41,468 nt of DNA from Flavobacteriaceae bacterium. GTDB lineage: Bacteria; Bacteroidota; Bacteroidia; Flavobacteriales; Flavobacteriaceae. Where the stretch lies: NCBI GenBank assembly GCA_002721175.1, contig PBJR01000012.1, positions 1 through 41,468 on the forward strand, read 5' to 3'. Both the position numbers and the translations under genes were made by a program. Numbering within the stretch: position 1 is the first letter of the stretch; the number at the start of each line of letters is the position of its first letter. The notes beneath the pieces were generated by a model. That model saw nothing but the letters and a program-made list of their open reading frames with translations, ran no database searches and was not told the DNA's origin. Of this stretch, positions 18,452 through 26,076 are shown piece after piece.

Positions 18452-19503
18452 TGAATTGACTTTACTACATTTTTTGTTGCTTCTTTTCTTGTTCCATCGA
18501 AACCATCAACTCCTGTAACTGTAGTATACTTTAAGACATAACGTTTACCAGGATTAATTATCTTGTATGCCGCATGACACATTAAAGTAGCTTCATGAAA
18601 ACCACACAAAATCAATTTCAATTTTCCTGGATAAGTATTAATATCTCCGATTGCAAAAACCCCTGGAATGTTTGTCTGATAATCCAGAGCATTATTTACC
18701 TTGATAGCATTTCTTTCAATTTCTAGACCCCAATTAGCTATTGGACCTAATTTTGGTGTCAACCCAAAAAGAGGTATAAAAGCTTCAGTAGCCAAACTTT
18801 GTTGTTCGCCGTCTCTAGTAGTATACGTAACTGACTCTAAAAAATTATCCCCTTCAATGGAAGTTACTTCAGCAGGGGTAATAATATTAATTTTTCCTGA
18901 GTTTTTTAGTTCTTGAACCTTTTGAACTGAATCAAGAGCACCTCTGAACTCATTTCGCCGATGAATTAAGGTTACTTTTTTAGCAATTTTGCTTAAAAAA
19001 ATTGTCCAATCTAAAGCGGAATCGCCACCGCCAGCAATTACTACTCTTTTATTTCTATAGACTTCGGGATCTTTTATTATATACGCAACTCCCTTATCCT
19101 CTAACCGTTCAATATCTTTGATATTAGGTTTTCGTGGCTCAAAACAACCAAGACCACCAGCAATTGCCACTACAGGAGCTAAGTGTTTTGTTCCCTTGTT
19201 GGTAGTTACAATGAATTTACCGTCATCTTGGCGAGATATGGTCTCTGCTCTTTCGCCAAGGGTGAATCCAGGATTAAATTGCTTTGATTGCTCTAATAAT
19301 TTTTCTGTTAATTCACCCGCAAGTATTTCTGGATGCGCAGGTATGTCATAAATGGGCTTTTTGGGATAAATTTCTGAGCATTGTCCGCCTGGCTGTGCAA
19401 GTACATCGATTAAATGACAATTCAATTTTAAAAGCCCCGCCTCAAAAACAGCAAATAATGCTGTTGGACCGGCACCTATAATCAAGATATCTGTTTTAAT
19501 CAT
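18448..19503 (-). CDS. Ferredoxin--NADP(+) reductase, thioredoxin-reductase-like type
   Basis: 351 residues. FAD-binding Rossmann motif at the N-terminus (DILIIGAGPTALFA), followed by QPGGQCSEIYPKKPIYDIP, a segment typical of the YumC-like TrxR-type ferredoxin reductases. The NADPH site is VIAGGGDSALDW and the C-terminal FAD segment is FAIGDINTYPGK. Unlike thioredoxin reductase there is no CxxC redox pair. Transfers electrons between NADPH and ferredoxin. The direct coupling to a 2Fe-2S ferredoxin gene strengthens the call. Confidence 0.93.
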   Translation of the reverse strand: MIKTDILIIGAGPTALFAVFEAGLLKLNCHLIDVLAQPGGQCSEIYPKKPIYDIPAHPEILAGELTEKLLEQSKQFNPGFTLGERAETISRQDDGKFIVTTNKGTKHLAPVVAIAGGLGCFEPRKPNIKDIERLEDKGVAYIIKDPEVYRNKRVVIAGGGDSALDWTIFLSKIAKKVTLIHRRNEFRGALDSVQKVQELKNSGKINIITPAEVTSIEGDNFLESVTYTTRDGEQQSLATEAFIPLFGLTPKLGPIANWGLEIERNAIKVNNALDYQTNIPGVFAIGDINTYPGKLKLILCGFHEATLMCHAAYKIINPGKRYVLKYTTVTGVDGFDGTRKEATKNVVKSIQ

Positions 19504-19508
19504 AGTAC

Positions 19509-19751
19509 TCAGTCCTGAATATTAATTACAGATTTAATTTGTGGAGCATGCTTTTTAATTGTCATCTCAACACCTGTTTTAAGTGTCATTTGGTTAACTG
19601 TACATGACGAGCAAGCTCCAACAAGCTGGACTTTTACTATTTCATTATTTATTATTTCCAATAAGTTTATATCCCCCCCATCATTTTGAAGAAAGGGTCT
19701 TATTTCGTCCAAAGCTATTTCTACATGTTTACGAATTTCGTTCGAGCTCAT
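19509..19751 (-). CDS. NifU C-terminal domain (Nfu-type) Fe-S scaffold protein
   Basis: 80 residues consisting only of an Nfu domain: the N-terminal helix with RPFLQNDGGDINLL and the CxxC cluster site GACSSCTVNQMT (Cys47, Cys50). Nfu dimers carry and deliver 4Fe-4S clusters. It sits 8 bases after mrp, another Fe-S carrier, and 5 bases before the ferredoxin reductase, so the operon is dedicated to Fe-S handling. Confidence 0.93.
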   Translation of the reverse strand: MSSNEIRKHVEIALDEIRPFLQNDGGDINLLEIINNEIVKVQLVGACSSCTVNQMTLKTGVEMTIKKHAPQIKSVINIQD

Positions 19752-19759
19752 ACTTTTAT

Positions 19760-20893
19760 TTATTTATTAATTGCATTACAACCTGCCATCGTTGTAATTT
19801 TCACAACTTCGGTAGGAGGTATATTTTTATTACGTTTTACTAGTTCTGTTACCATTTTTTGTGTTAGTTTCACAAATGTATCTTCCAATGCAGTATTTTC
19901 TTGCAAAGCTGCAGGTCTTCCAAAATCACCTGATTCTCTCAAGCTTTGTACTAATGGAACTTCACCTAAAAAAGCTACATCTAAATCAAAGGCTAGATTT
20001 TTTGCGCCTTGTTGTCCAAAGATATAATATTTACTGTTAGGAAGTTCATCTGGGATAAAATATGCCATATTCTCTACAATCCCCAAAACAGGTACATTAA
20101 TACTCTCTTGGTTAAACATTGCCACTCCTTTTCTTGCATCGGCAAGTGCAACGTTTTGAGGAGTACTTACAACGATAGCGCCTGTAATAGGTAAAGCCTG
20201 AACTGTGCTTAGGTGTATGTCTCCTGTTCCGGGAGGTAAATCAACAAGTAAAAAATCTAAAACTCCCCAATCTACATCAAAAATCATCTGACTAAGAGCC
20301 TTTGCTGCCATTGGGCCACGCCAAATTACAGCCTGGTTTGGTTTAGTAAAGAATCCTATAGATAATATTTTTACACCGTAGTTTTCTACTGGCTTCATCT
20401 TGGAAGAATTACCAACCTTTACAGACAAAGGCTTTTGATCTGTAACGTCAAACATAATTGGTATTGACGGCCCATAAATATCAGCATCTAAAACCCCGAC
20501 ATTAAATCCCATTTTTGAGAGTGTTACAGCAATATTTGAGGTAATTGTAGATTTTCCAACCCCACCCTTACCAGATGCAACAGCAATAATATTCTTTACT
20601 CCAGGAATTTTTTTGCCTTTGATTTGAGGCTTTTCTAACTTCGCTTTTTCTAAATTAAAATTCACTTTTATTTTGGCTTTGGAATAAACCAAATTGTGAA
20701 TAGCTTTCTTGATTTCAGCCTCAGTGCGTTTACGAGCCTGAAGAGCTGGGTTGCTTGTGGATATATCAATAATAACCTCATCTCCAAAAATAACAATGTT
20801 TTGAATTGAATTATTTTCAACTATGCTTTTGCTCTCGCCAGCAATTTTAATTGACTCAATGGCTGAAATAATATCGTTTTTTTTAATTTTCAA
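19760..20893 (-). CDS. mrp: Mrp/NBP35-family Fe-S carrier ATPase
   Basis: 377 residues from a TTG start at 20893. N-terminal MIP18/DUF59 domain (residues ~1-90, with TSNPALQARKRTE), then the deviant Walker A P-loop SGKGGVGKST, DADIYGPSIP, and LLVDLPPGTGD. Mrp/ApbC proteins bind and transfer Fe-S clusters in an ATP-dependent way. A longer frame to 20974 exists but would overlap the upstream gene, start with 27 residues unlike the family, and contain the promoter box TATATTTG at 20922-20929; the TTG gives KIKKNDIISAIES, the usual N-terminus of flavobacterial homologues. A CxxC near the C-terminus is not obvious. Confidence 0.93.
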   Translation of the reverse strand: MKIKKNDIISAIESIKIAGESKSIVENNSIQNIVIFGDEVIIDISTSNPALQARKRTEAEIKKAIHNLVYSKAKIKVNFNLEKAKLEKPQIKGKKIPGVKNIIAVASGKGGVGKSTITSNIAVTLSKMGFNVGVLDADIYGPSIPIMFDVTDQKPLSVKVGNSSKMKPVENYGVKILSIGFFTKPNQAVIWRGPMAAKALSQMIFDVDWGVLDFLLVDLPPGTGDIHLSTVQALPITGAIVVSTPQNVALADARKGVAMFNQESINVPVLGIVENMAYFIPDELPNSKYYIFGQQGAKNLAFDLDVAFLGEVPLVQSLRESGDFGRPAALQENTALEDTFVKLTQKMVTELVKRNKNIPPTEVVKITTMAGCNAINK

Positions 20894-20921
20894 TGAATTG
20901 CAATAAACGTTGTACGATTTA

Positions 20922-20929
20922 CAAATATA
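20922..20929 (-). promoter_or_regulatory. -7 box of mrp-nfu(-FNR-fdx)
   Basis: TATATTTG on the minus strand, an exact TAnnTTTG match, 28 bases upstream of the TTG start of mrp. It lies between the end of the alkyltransferase-like gene and mrp, so it can start a separate Fe-S transcript. Confidence 0.6.
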
Positions 20930-20949
20930 CGCTTGATTTAATAAAAAAA

Positions 20950-21270
20950 CTAGATTTCCTTTGAAGGATCCCAAAAAACAGTTTCAAAATTTTGAATCTG
21001 ATCATTTACGATAATTATTCCCTCATTTTCGAGAAGCTGCTGCATTAAGTTACATCCTCCAAAGTGATGCTTTCCTGTTAAATATCCATTACGATTAACA
21101 ACGCGGTGTGATGGAATATTTTTGGTATGAGAAGCTACCATTGCATATCCAACGGTTCTAGCACTTTTAGCTGCGCCCAAATACTTAGCAATACTACCGT
21201 AGGTAGTGACTCTCCCATATGGAATTTGAACTACAATTTGATAACATCTTTCAAAAAAATTTTCTTTCAA
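20950..21270 (-). CDS. Alkyltransferase-like protein (MGMT family, no acceptor Cys)
   Basis: 106 residues forming the O6-alkylguanine-DNA alkyltransferase DNA-binding domain: QIPYGRVTTYGSIAKYLG, the arginine finger in ARTVGYAM (Arg38) and the active-site turn. That turn reads IPSHRVV, so the alkyl-accepting Cys of the PCHRV motif is Ser54. Lack of the Cys defines alkyltransferase-like (ATL) proteins, which bind alkylguanine and hand it to nucleotide excision repair. The codon is TCA, two changes from either Cys codon, so this is not a simple read error. Flavobacterial relatives usually have Ala here by memory. It follows trmB by 3 bases and precedes the mrp promoter. Confidence 0.88.
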   Translation of the reverse strand: MKENFFERCYQIVVQIPYGRVTTYGSIAKYLGAAKSARTVGYAMVASHTKNIPSHRVVNRNGYLTGKHHFGGCNLMQQLLENEGIIIVNDQIQNFETVFWDPSKEI

Positions 21271-21273
21271 AAT

Positions 21274-21948
21274 TTATTTAAATTTAAATTTCAAATATGT
21301 GATTGGTTTACCTTGGTCTAAATAAATTTTTTCATAGAATGTTTTAATATTTGTAACTTCAGATGGACTACCCGCCTGTTTGTAAATATCGTTATTTGAA
21401 TATTGAATTTCATCTTCCAATGCATGTAATATTCCAATGGTATAACCATGTAAAAACCCGCTATCGGTTTTTAAATGCACTACCCCCTGTTTTTTTAAAA
21501 TACACTTGTACTTTTTTAAAAAAGTCATGTTTGTTAGTCTGTGTTTAGTTCTCTTATATTTTATTTGAGGATCCGGAAAAGTAATCCAAATTTCATCTAC
21601 TTCATTTCTTCCAAAAACCTTATCAATAAGTTCGACTTGTGTTCTAATAAACACCACATTATCAAGTTTTTCGTTTTCAACAATCTTAGCGCCTTTCCAA
21701 AAACGAGCCCCTTTAATATCAATTCCTATATAATTTCGATTTGGGTTACTTTTGGCTAAACCAACAGTATACTCACCTTTTCCACAACCAACTTCAACAA
21801 TTATTGGGTTATTATTTTTGAAAAACCTTGAATTCCAATTATATTTTAATGGAAATTTACAATCTATCAATTCCTCTCTGGATGGCTGAAGAACATGTGG
21901 GAATGTTTCATTTTCTTTAAATCTTATTAATTTATTTTTACTACCCAA
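21274..21948 (-). CDS. trmB: tRNA (guanine-N7)-methyltransferase
   Basis: 224 residues, the standard size. SAM-binding motif VEVGCGKGEYTVGLA, followed by NRNYIGIDIKGARFWKGA, the ITFPDPQIKYKRTKHRLT segment and HLKTDS, all characteristic of TrmB, which makes m7G46 in the tRNA variable loop. The start is TTG at 21948: it yields MGSKNKLIRFKENETF, matching the typical flavobacterial N-terminus, and no ATG is available. It precedes the alkyltransferase-like gene with a 3-base gap. Confidence 0.95.
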   Translation of the reverse strand: MGSKNKLIRFKENETFPHVLQPSREELIDCKFPLKYNWNSRFFKNNNPIIVEVGCGKGEYTVGLAKSNPNRNYIGIDIKGARFWKGAKIVENEKLDNVVFIRTQVELIDKVFGRNEVDEIWITFPDPQIKYKRTKHRLTNMTFLKKYKCILKKQGVVHLKTDSGFLHGYTIGILHALEDEIQYSNNDIYKQAGSPSEVTNIKTFYEKIYLDQGKPITYLKFKFK

Positions 21949-21975
21949 TGATATACAGATATTTTAATTAGAATA

Positions 21976-23031
21976 TTAATTTACGATAAATTTTTTCAGA
22001 GTAAATGAAAACTCACTGCCAATTCCGTATTTGCTTTCGACAAATATTTTTTCATCATGAGCATCTATTATGTGTTTAACAATTGAAAGTCCTAAACCAG
22101 ACCCGCCCTCACTTCTAGCTCCACTTTTATCAACCCTGTAAAATCTTTCAAAAATTCTTGGAATATGTTCTTCTTCAATACCTTCTCCGTTGTCTGAAAT
22201 TTTTACTAGTATTTTCTCTTCGCCTGTGTTCACAATATCAACTTCAGTCGTTCCATTTTTATGACCGTATTTAATCGAATTAACAATTAAATTTGTGATA
22301 AGCTGCTGAATTCTCTCTTTATCAGCAAATACCTCAGAAATATTTTCAGACTTTTCCTTAAAAACTAATGATATATTCTTTTTTTTTGCTTTCATATCAA
22401 GATCTTCAAAAATACTTGATATTAATTCAAAAATATCAAAGTTCGATTTATTTAACTTTGACTCTCCAAATTCAATCTTTGTAATCATGTCAAGATCCCT
22501 TACTATATAAATTAATCTATCTACCCCTTTGTCAGCCCTTTTTAAATATTTTTTTAGAACCTCAGGATCACTCAATGCGCCATCCAATAATGTAGAAATA
22601 TAACCTTGAATAGTAAATAATGGAGTCTTTAGCTCGTGTGCAACATTTCCTACAAACTCTTTTCTAAATTCTTCACGGTCTTTTAATGATTGTACTTGTT
22701 TCTTTTTTAGGCTTATATACTTACTTATTTCGTTTGTCAATAAATCCATATCCTCTGAACTAAGTAGCTTGTCTACTGCTGATTTATTTGACTCTAAAGT
22801 CAATATGTCATTATATATTTTTTCTGTTCTTTTGAACATGTATTTCTTTGAGCGAAAATGAAAAATAAAAAAAATAACTAAAAAATTTAGTAAGAAAGAA
22901 AAGATTAACGACTTGGCATCAAGCAAATCAAATAAATACAAAAAAATACTAAAAAATAGCATTAAAACCAGTGAAGTTAATAAGGCTGTTAGTGCGCTAA
23001 AAATATAGGCTTTGTTTTTATAAGAGCTCAT
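21976..23031 (-). CDS. Sensor histidine kinase (PhoR-like)
   Basis: 351 residues. Two membrane helices (residues ~10-35 and ~41-58) with almost no periplasmic loop, then a linker coiled coil, a HisKA domain with phospho-acceptor His132 in NVAHELKTPLFTIQGY, and the HATPase domain with N box NLIVNSIKYG, G1 DNGEGI, F box IFERFYR and G2 GGSGLGLSIV. The tiny extracytoplasmic part suggests it senses a membrane or intracellular signal or another protein. Its ATG overlaps the regulator stop (TAATG), so both are translated from one mRNA. The HELKTPL and YISTLLDGAL wording is like PhoR of the Pho regulon, but phosphate sensing is not shown. Confidence 0.94.
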   Translation of the reverse strand: MSSYKNKAYIFSALTALLTSLVLMLFFSIFLYLFDLLDAKSLIFSFLLNFLVIFFIFHFRSKKYMFKRTEKIYNDILTLESNKSAVDKLLSSEDMDLLTNEISKYISLKKKQVQSLKDREEFRKEFVGNVAHELKTPLFTIQGYISTLLDGALSDPEVLKKYLKRADKGVDRLIYIVRDLDMITKIEFGESKLNKSNFDIFELISSIFEDLDMKAKKKNISLVFKEKSENISEVFADKERIQQLITNLIVNSIKYGHKNGTTEVDIVNTGEEKILVKISDNGEGIEEEHIPRIFERFYRVDKSGARSEGGSGLGLSIVKHIIDAHDEKIFVESKYGIGSEFSFTLKKFIVN

Positions 23032-23717
23032 TAGTCATTAAACTTATACCCCACTCCTTTTAAAGTCGTTAATTTATCATTACCAATTTTACTGCGAAGT
23101 TTTCGAATATGTACATCTATAGTTCGACCACCAACAATAACATCTTCACCCCAAATTTTAGTCAAAATTTCTTTTCTCTTAAAAACTTTACCAGGCTTAG
23201 AAGTCAGTAAACATAACAGTTCAAATTCTTTTCTTGGTAAAATGATGTCTTTACCATGGTGAATTATTTTATATAATTCTTTATCAATTGTGAGTCCTTT
23301 AAGTTGTATTAATTCATCTTTAATTTTCGATTGATCGCTAATTTTGCGCCTTAATAGTGACTTTACTTTACTAATTAAAACCTTAGGTTTAATAGGCTTG
23401 GAGATATAATCATCAGCCCCAGCTTCAAGGCCAGCAACTAATGAATAATCCTCACTGCGTGCAGTCAAGAAAGTTATGATTGTCTCTTCAAGCTCTGGAA
23501 TTTTTCTTATTTTTTCACATGCCTCAATTCCATCCATTTCAGGCATCATGACATCTAAAATTATTAGCTCTGGTTTTTCTTTCTTAGCTTTTTTAATTGC
23601 CTTTTGACCGTTAGTAGCAGTTAATACTGAATAGCCCTCAGATTTTAAGTTGTAACTCAATATTTCAAGAATATCAGGCTCGTCATCAACAATTAGTATC
23701 TTAATATTTTTATTTAT
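23031..23717 (-). CDS. Response regulator, OmpR/PhoB family (start codon uncertain, ATA or other non-canonical)
   Basis: Receiver domain plus winged-helix DNA-binding domain, partner of the adjacent kinase. The frame N-terminal to LSYNLKSEGY continues upstream as NKNIKILIVDDEPDILEIL, which contains the essential acidic pair (Asp11, Asp12); Asp55 in LIILDVMMPEMDG is phosphorylated; the wHTH occupies ~130-228 (RKEFELLCLL, TIDVHIRKLRSKIG). No ATG, GTG or TTG exists in frame between the upstream stop (23745-23747) and the acidic pair. The position where relatives start corresponds to ATA at 23717-23715, giving 228 residues, the normal length. A TTG at 23660 would delete the acidic pocket and is unlikely. 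I place the start at 23717 by homology; ATT codons nearby are alternatives. Confidence 0.88.
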   Translation of the reverse strand: MNKNIKILIVDDEPDILEILSYNLKSEGYSVLTATNGQKAIKKAKKEKPELIILDVMMPEMDGIEACEKIRKIPELEETIITFLTARSEDYSLVAGLEAGADDYISKPIKPKVLISKVKSLLRRKISDQSKIKDELIQLKGLTIDKELYKIIHHGKDIILPRKEFELLCLLTSKPGKVFKRKEILTKIWGEDVIVGGRTIDVHIRKLRSKIGNDKLTTLKGVGYKFND

Positions 23718-23885
23718 AACTAAAATAATTTTGCTACAATAAATTTAGAATTTTAAATTGAGAAAACAATAAATTTTGGAACTGCTTCCTCAAACAAATT
23801 GAAAATTAAAAATTATTTAACTAAAAATTTTCATTTTGTTAAATATTTGAACACAAAAAAAATAAAGATTAAAAATCAAAAAGTC

Positions 23886-23893
23886 TATCTTTG
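23886..23893 (+). promoter_or_regulatory. -7 box for the 693-residue cargo gene
   Basis: TATCTTTG matches TAnnTTTG and lies 24 bases upstream of the ATG at 23918. No TTG is present 17-23 bases further upstream. Confidence 0.55.
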
Positions 23894-23917
23894 ATTAATC
23901 AATAAAAATAATAGCTA

Positions 23918-25999
23918 ATGAAACACTTCTACTCAATTATAATAACAGCCCTTTTCTCCTGCATTGCTTACAGTCAAGTAACTGAACTTTACATTAGTAA
24001 ATATGGTGAGGGAAGTTCTAACCATAAATTCTTAGAAATTTATAATGGGACAAATGCAGATATTGATTTATCTAATTATTCTGTATCATCATGCAGTAAT
24101 GGTTGTAATACAACTGGTGAATTTGATTACCCAGATAATATAATATTTGCCGCAGGTACAATTATACAAAGTGGTGATGTTTATGTTATTACTCACGGGT
24201 CTGCTGATCCATCAATACACTCAGACCAAACCTTCACTTACTTATCAAATGGTGATGATTTTATGGCACTTACACTGGCAGGTGCTACAGCAAGCGACTA
24301 TACAATTATTGATGCCCTTGGTGATATGGGTCCTGATCCTGGTAATGGATGGGAAGTTGCAGGAATTTCGAATGGTACTCAAAATCACACATTGACAAGA
24401 AAATCGACTGTATGTGGCCCAAATCCAACTCCGCTCGCATCATTTGGTACCAATTCTGAGGATTCTGAATGGATAGTAGGAGAGAGCAATTCAGGATGGG
24501 ACACAGTAGGCTCGTATGATGGCTGTGTTTCTGGTCCAATATTGACTATTACTTCCCCATCAAATAATCAAGAATTTGATTCTGGCACAACTTCAGTCAT
24601 TGTTTCTGTTTCTGTAGCAAACTTCAACATAGGTGAATTAAATTCAGGTGCGGATGGACATATCCATTGGACAATAAATAATCAAGAACAGCCGATGAAA
24701 TATGATACTCTTGATGAAACAATCAATGTAGCTGATGGCGAAAGCTACTCCATTTATATGGAATTAGTTGATGATAGCCACCAAGCCATCAGCCCTGCAG
24801 TTAATCAAACTGTTTCTTTTGAAGTAAATTTTCCATGTGATCTTTACATAGATACTATCAATTCGTCATGTGACTCAAATACAGCTGAGAACTCTGACAC
24901 ATACTCCACTTCGCTGAGCTTTACGGGCGGAGGTACTACGTCATATGTAATCGATACTGGAGGTGTGGGAACTATTGAGGGAGATGACCCTTCTGTAACT
25001 CCAGAAGGGGTTATTATAATTAGTGGCGTTCCAGAAAATACAGATTATGTTGTAAGTTTTACTGGGGATCCGAGCAACAGCTCGTGTAATTTTATAAGAT
25101 CAATAAGCAGTCCAAACTGTAATCCATCAATAGCTCTACCTTATAATGATCCATTCGATTACCCTGATGGTTCATTAACCTCTTATCCAAATTGGAATAA
25201 CTTTTCAGGAAATGAGGGAGATCTTTTAGTAACAAATGGTCAAGCGATCGTTCAACACGGAACCCCAAGTGAAGATGCTGGGGTAACTTTTGATCCAGTT
25301 GAGGGCGTCATATATTATGCTTTTGATTTCTCAGTAAATGATCCTGGAAATCCTATATCTGGAAGCGATTTCGAATATTTTGCACTTTTTAAAGACGATG
25401 GCTTTAATTACAGAGCAAGGATAGATATTGTAAGTGCTAATGATGCAGCAAGCGACTTCACTGTGGGTATTTCCACAAAAAATGGTACTGCAGATGTTAT
25501 TTGGCCTGGGGACTTAGACTTTGAAACCACATACAGAGCTACAGTAAAATATGATCAAGCTCAAAATACCACACAGCTATGGATAAATGCTGATGGTGAG
25601 ACAGATCCATCAATTTATGGTAATGATGAGGATGATCCAGGAACTACAATTACCCAATTTGGTCTTAGACAGTCTGACTCTTCAGCAAATGAAGGTATTT
25701 TAATAGACAACTTAACTATCACGCAAACATTCAATGAAACTCTGAATAATAATGAGTTTTCTGATTTAGATTATTCTTTTATTTTATTTCCAAATCCATC
25801 AGTTTCTGGAATAATTTCCATAAAATCAAACAAATTAGGTGAAATAAAATCTCAAGTTTTTGATTTACTTGGGAAAGAACTGATAAATACAAAAATTAAA
25901 AATCAAAAGTTGGATTTATCAGACCTTAGCAGTGGTATTTATATTATAAGGCTTACTCAGGGCAATCTGATATGGTCAAAAAAGTTTATTAAACAATAA
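23918..25999 (+). CDS. Secreted lamin-tail-domain protein with T9SS type A sorting domain
   Basis: 693 residues. Sec signal peptide (1-19, ending CIAYS). Residues ~21-190 form a lamin-tail domain (TELYISKYGEGSSNHKFLEIYNG, then DLSNYSVSS). Next is an Ig-like segment (~205-305, LTITSPSNNQEFDSGT) and a jelly-roll-like region (~400-610) with DPFDYPDGSLTSYPNW, resembling the concanavalin-like modules of extracellular enzymes. The C-terminal ~75 residues are a T9SS type A sorting domain (FPNPSVSGI ... GIYIIRLTQG ... KKFIKQ), cleaved during export. No catalytic motif was recognised; similar proteins often bind surfaces or polymers or accompany extracellular nucleases. It has its own promoter and a strong terminator. 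Confidence 0.88.
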   Translation: MKHFYSIIITALFSCIAYSQVTELYISKYGEGSSNHKFLEIYNGTNADIDLSNYSVSSCSNGCNTTGEFDYPDNIIFAAGTIIQSGDVYVITHGSADPSIHSDQTFTYLSNGDDFMALTLAGATASDYTIIDALGDMGPDPGNGWEVAGISNGTQNHTLTRKSTVCGPNPTPLASFGTNSEDSEWIVGESNSGWDTVGSYDGCVSGPILTITSPSNNQEFDSGTTSVIVSVSVANFNIGELNSGADGHIHWTINNQEQPMKYDTLDETINVADGESYSIYMELVDDSHQAISPAVNQTVSFEVNFPCDLYIDTINSSCDSNTAENSDTYSTSLSFTGGGTTSYVIDTGGVGTIEGDDPSVTPEGVIIISGVPENTDYVVSFTGDPSNSSCNFIRSISSPNCNPSIALPYNDPFDYPDGSLTSYPNWNNFSGNEGDLLVTNGQAIVQHGTPSEDAGVTFDPVEGVIYYAFDFSVNDPGNPISGSDFEYFALFKDDGFNYRARIDIVSANDAASDFTVGISTKNGTADVIWPGDLDFETTYRATVKYDQAQNTTQLWINADGETDPSIYGNDEDDPGTTITQFGLRQSDSSANEGILIDNLTITQTFNETLNNNEFSDLDYSFILFPNPSVSGIISIKSNKLGEIKSQVFDLLGKELINTKIKNQKLDLSDLSSGIYIIRLTQGNLIWSKKFIKQ

Positions 26000-26014
26000 T
26001 TATTTACTCAAAAT

Positions 26015-26052
26015 AAAAAAAAGAGCGTTATTTTGATAATGCTCTTTTTTTT
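26015..26052 (+). terminator. Strong rho-independent terminator after the lamin-tail cargo gene
   Basis: A 17-bp stem (eight A-T pairs, then GAGCGTTAT paired with ATAATGCTC including one G-T) closes on the 4-base loop TTTG and ends in eight T. It starts 15 bases after the stop codon at 25999. The stem and T tract run directly into the promoter of the next gene. Confidence 0.85.
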
Positions 26053-26059
26053 ATTTTTG
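26033..26059 (+). promoter_or_regulatory. Promoter of the LuxE-like gene, overlapping the terminator
   Basis: The -7 box TATTTTTG (26052-26059) matches TAnnTTTG, 17 bases before the ATG at 26077. A TTG at 26033-26035, inside the terminator loop, sits 16 bases upstream, just short of the usual 17-23 spacing. Confidence 0.5.
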
Positions 26060-26076
26060 CAACTGTAATTAGTTCT

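Noticed and set aside
20894-20974. Longer mrp start at 20974
   Set aside because: The extension overlaps the previous gene, is unlike the family N-terminus and contains the TATATTTG promoter box.
23031-23660. TTG at 23660 as the response regulator start
   Set aside because: It would remove the first strand and acidic pair of the receiver domain, which are intact upstream in the same frame.
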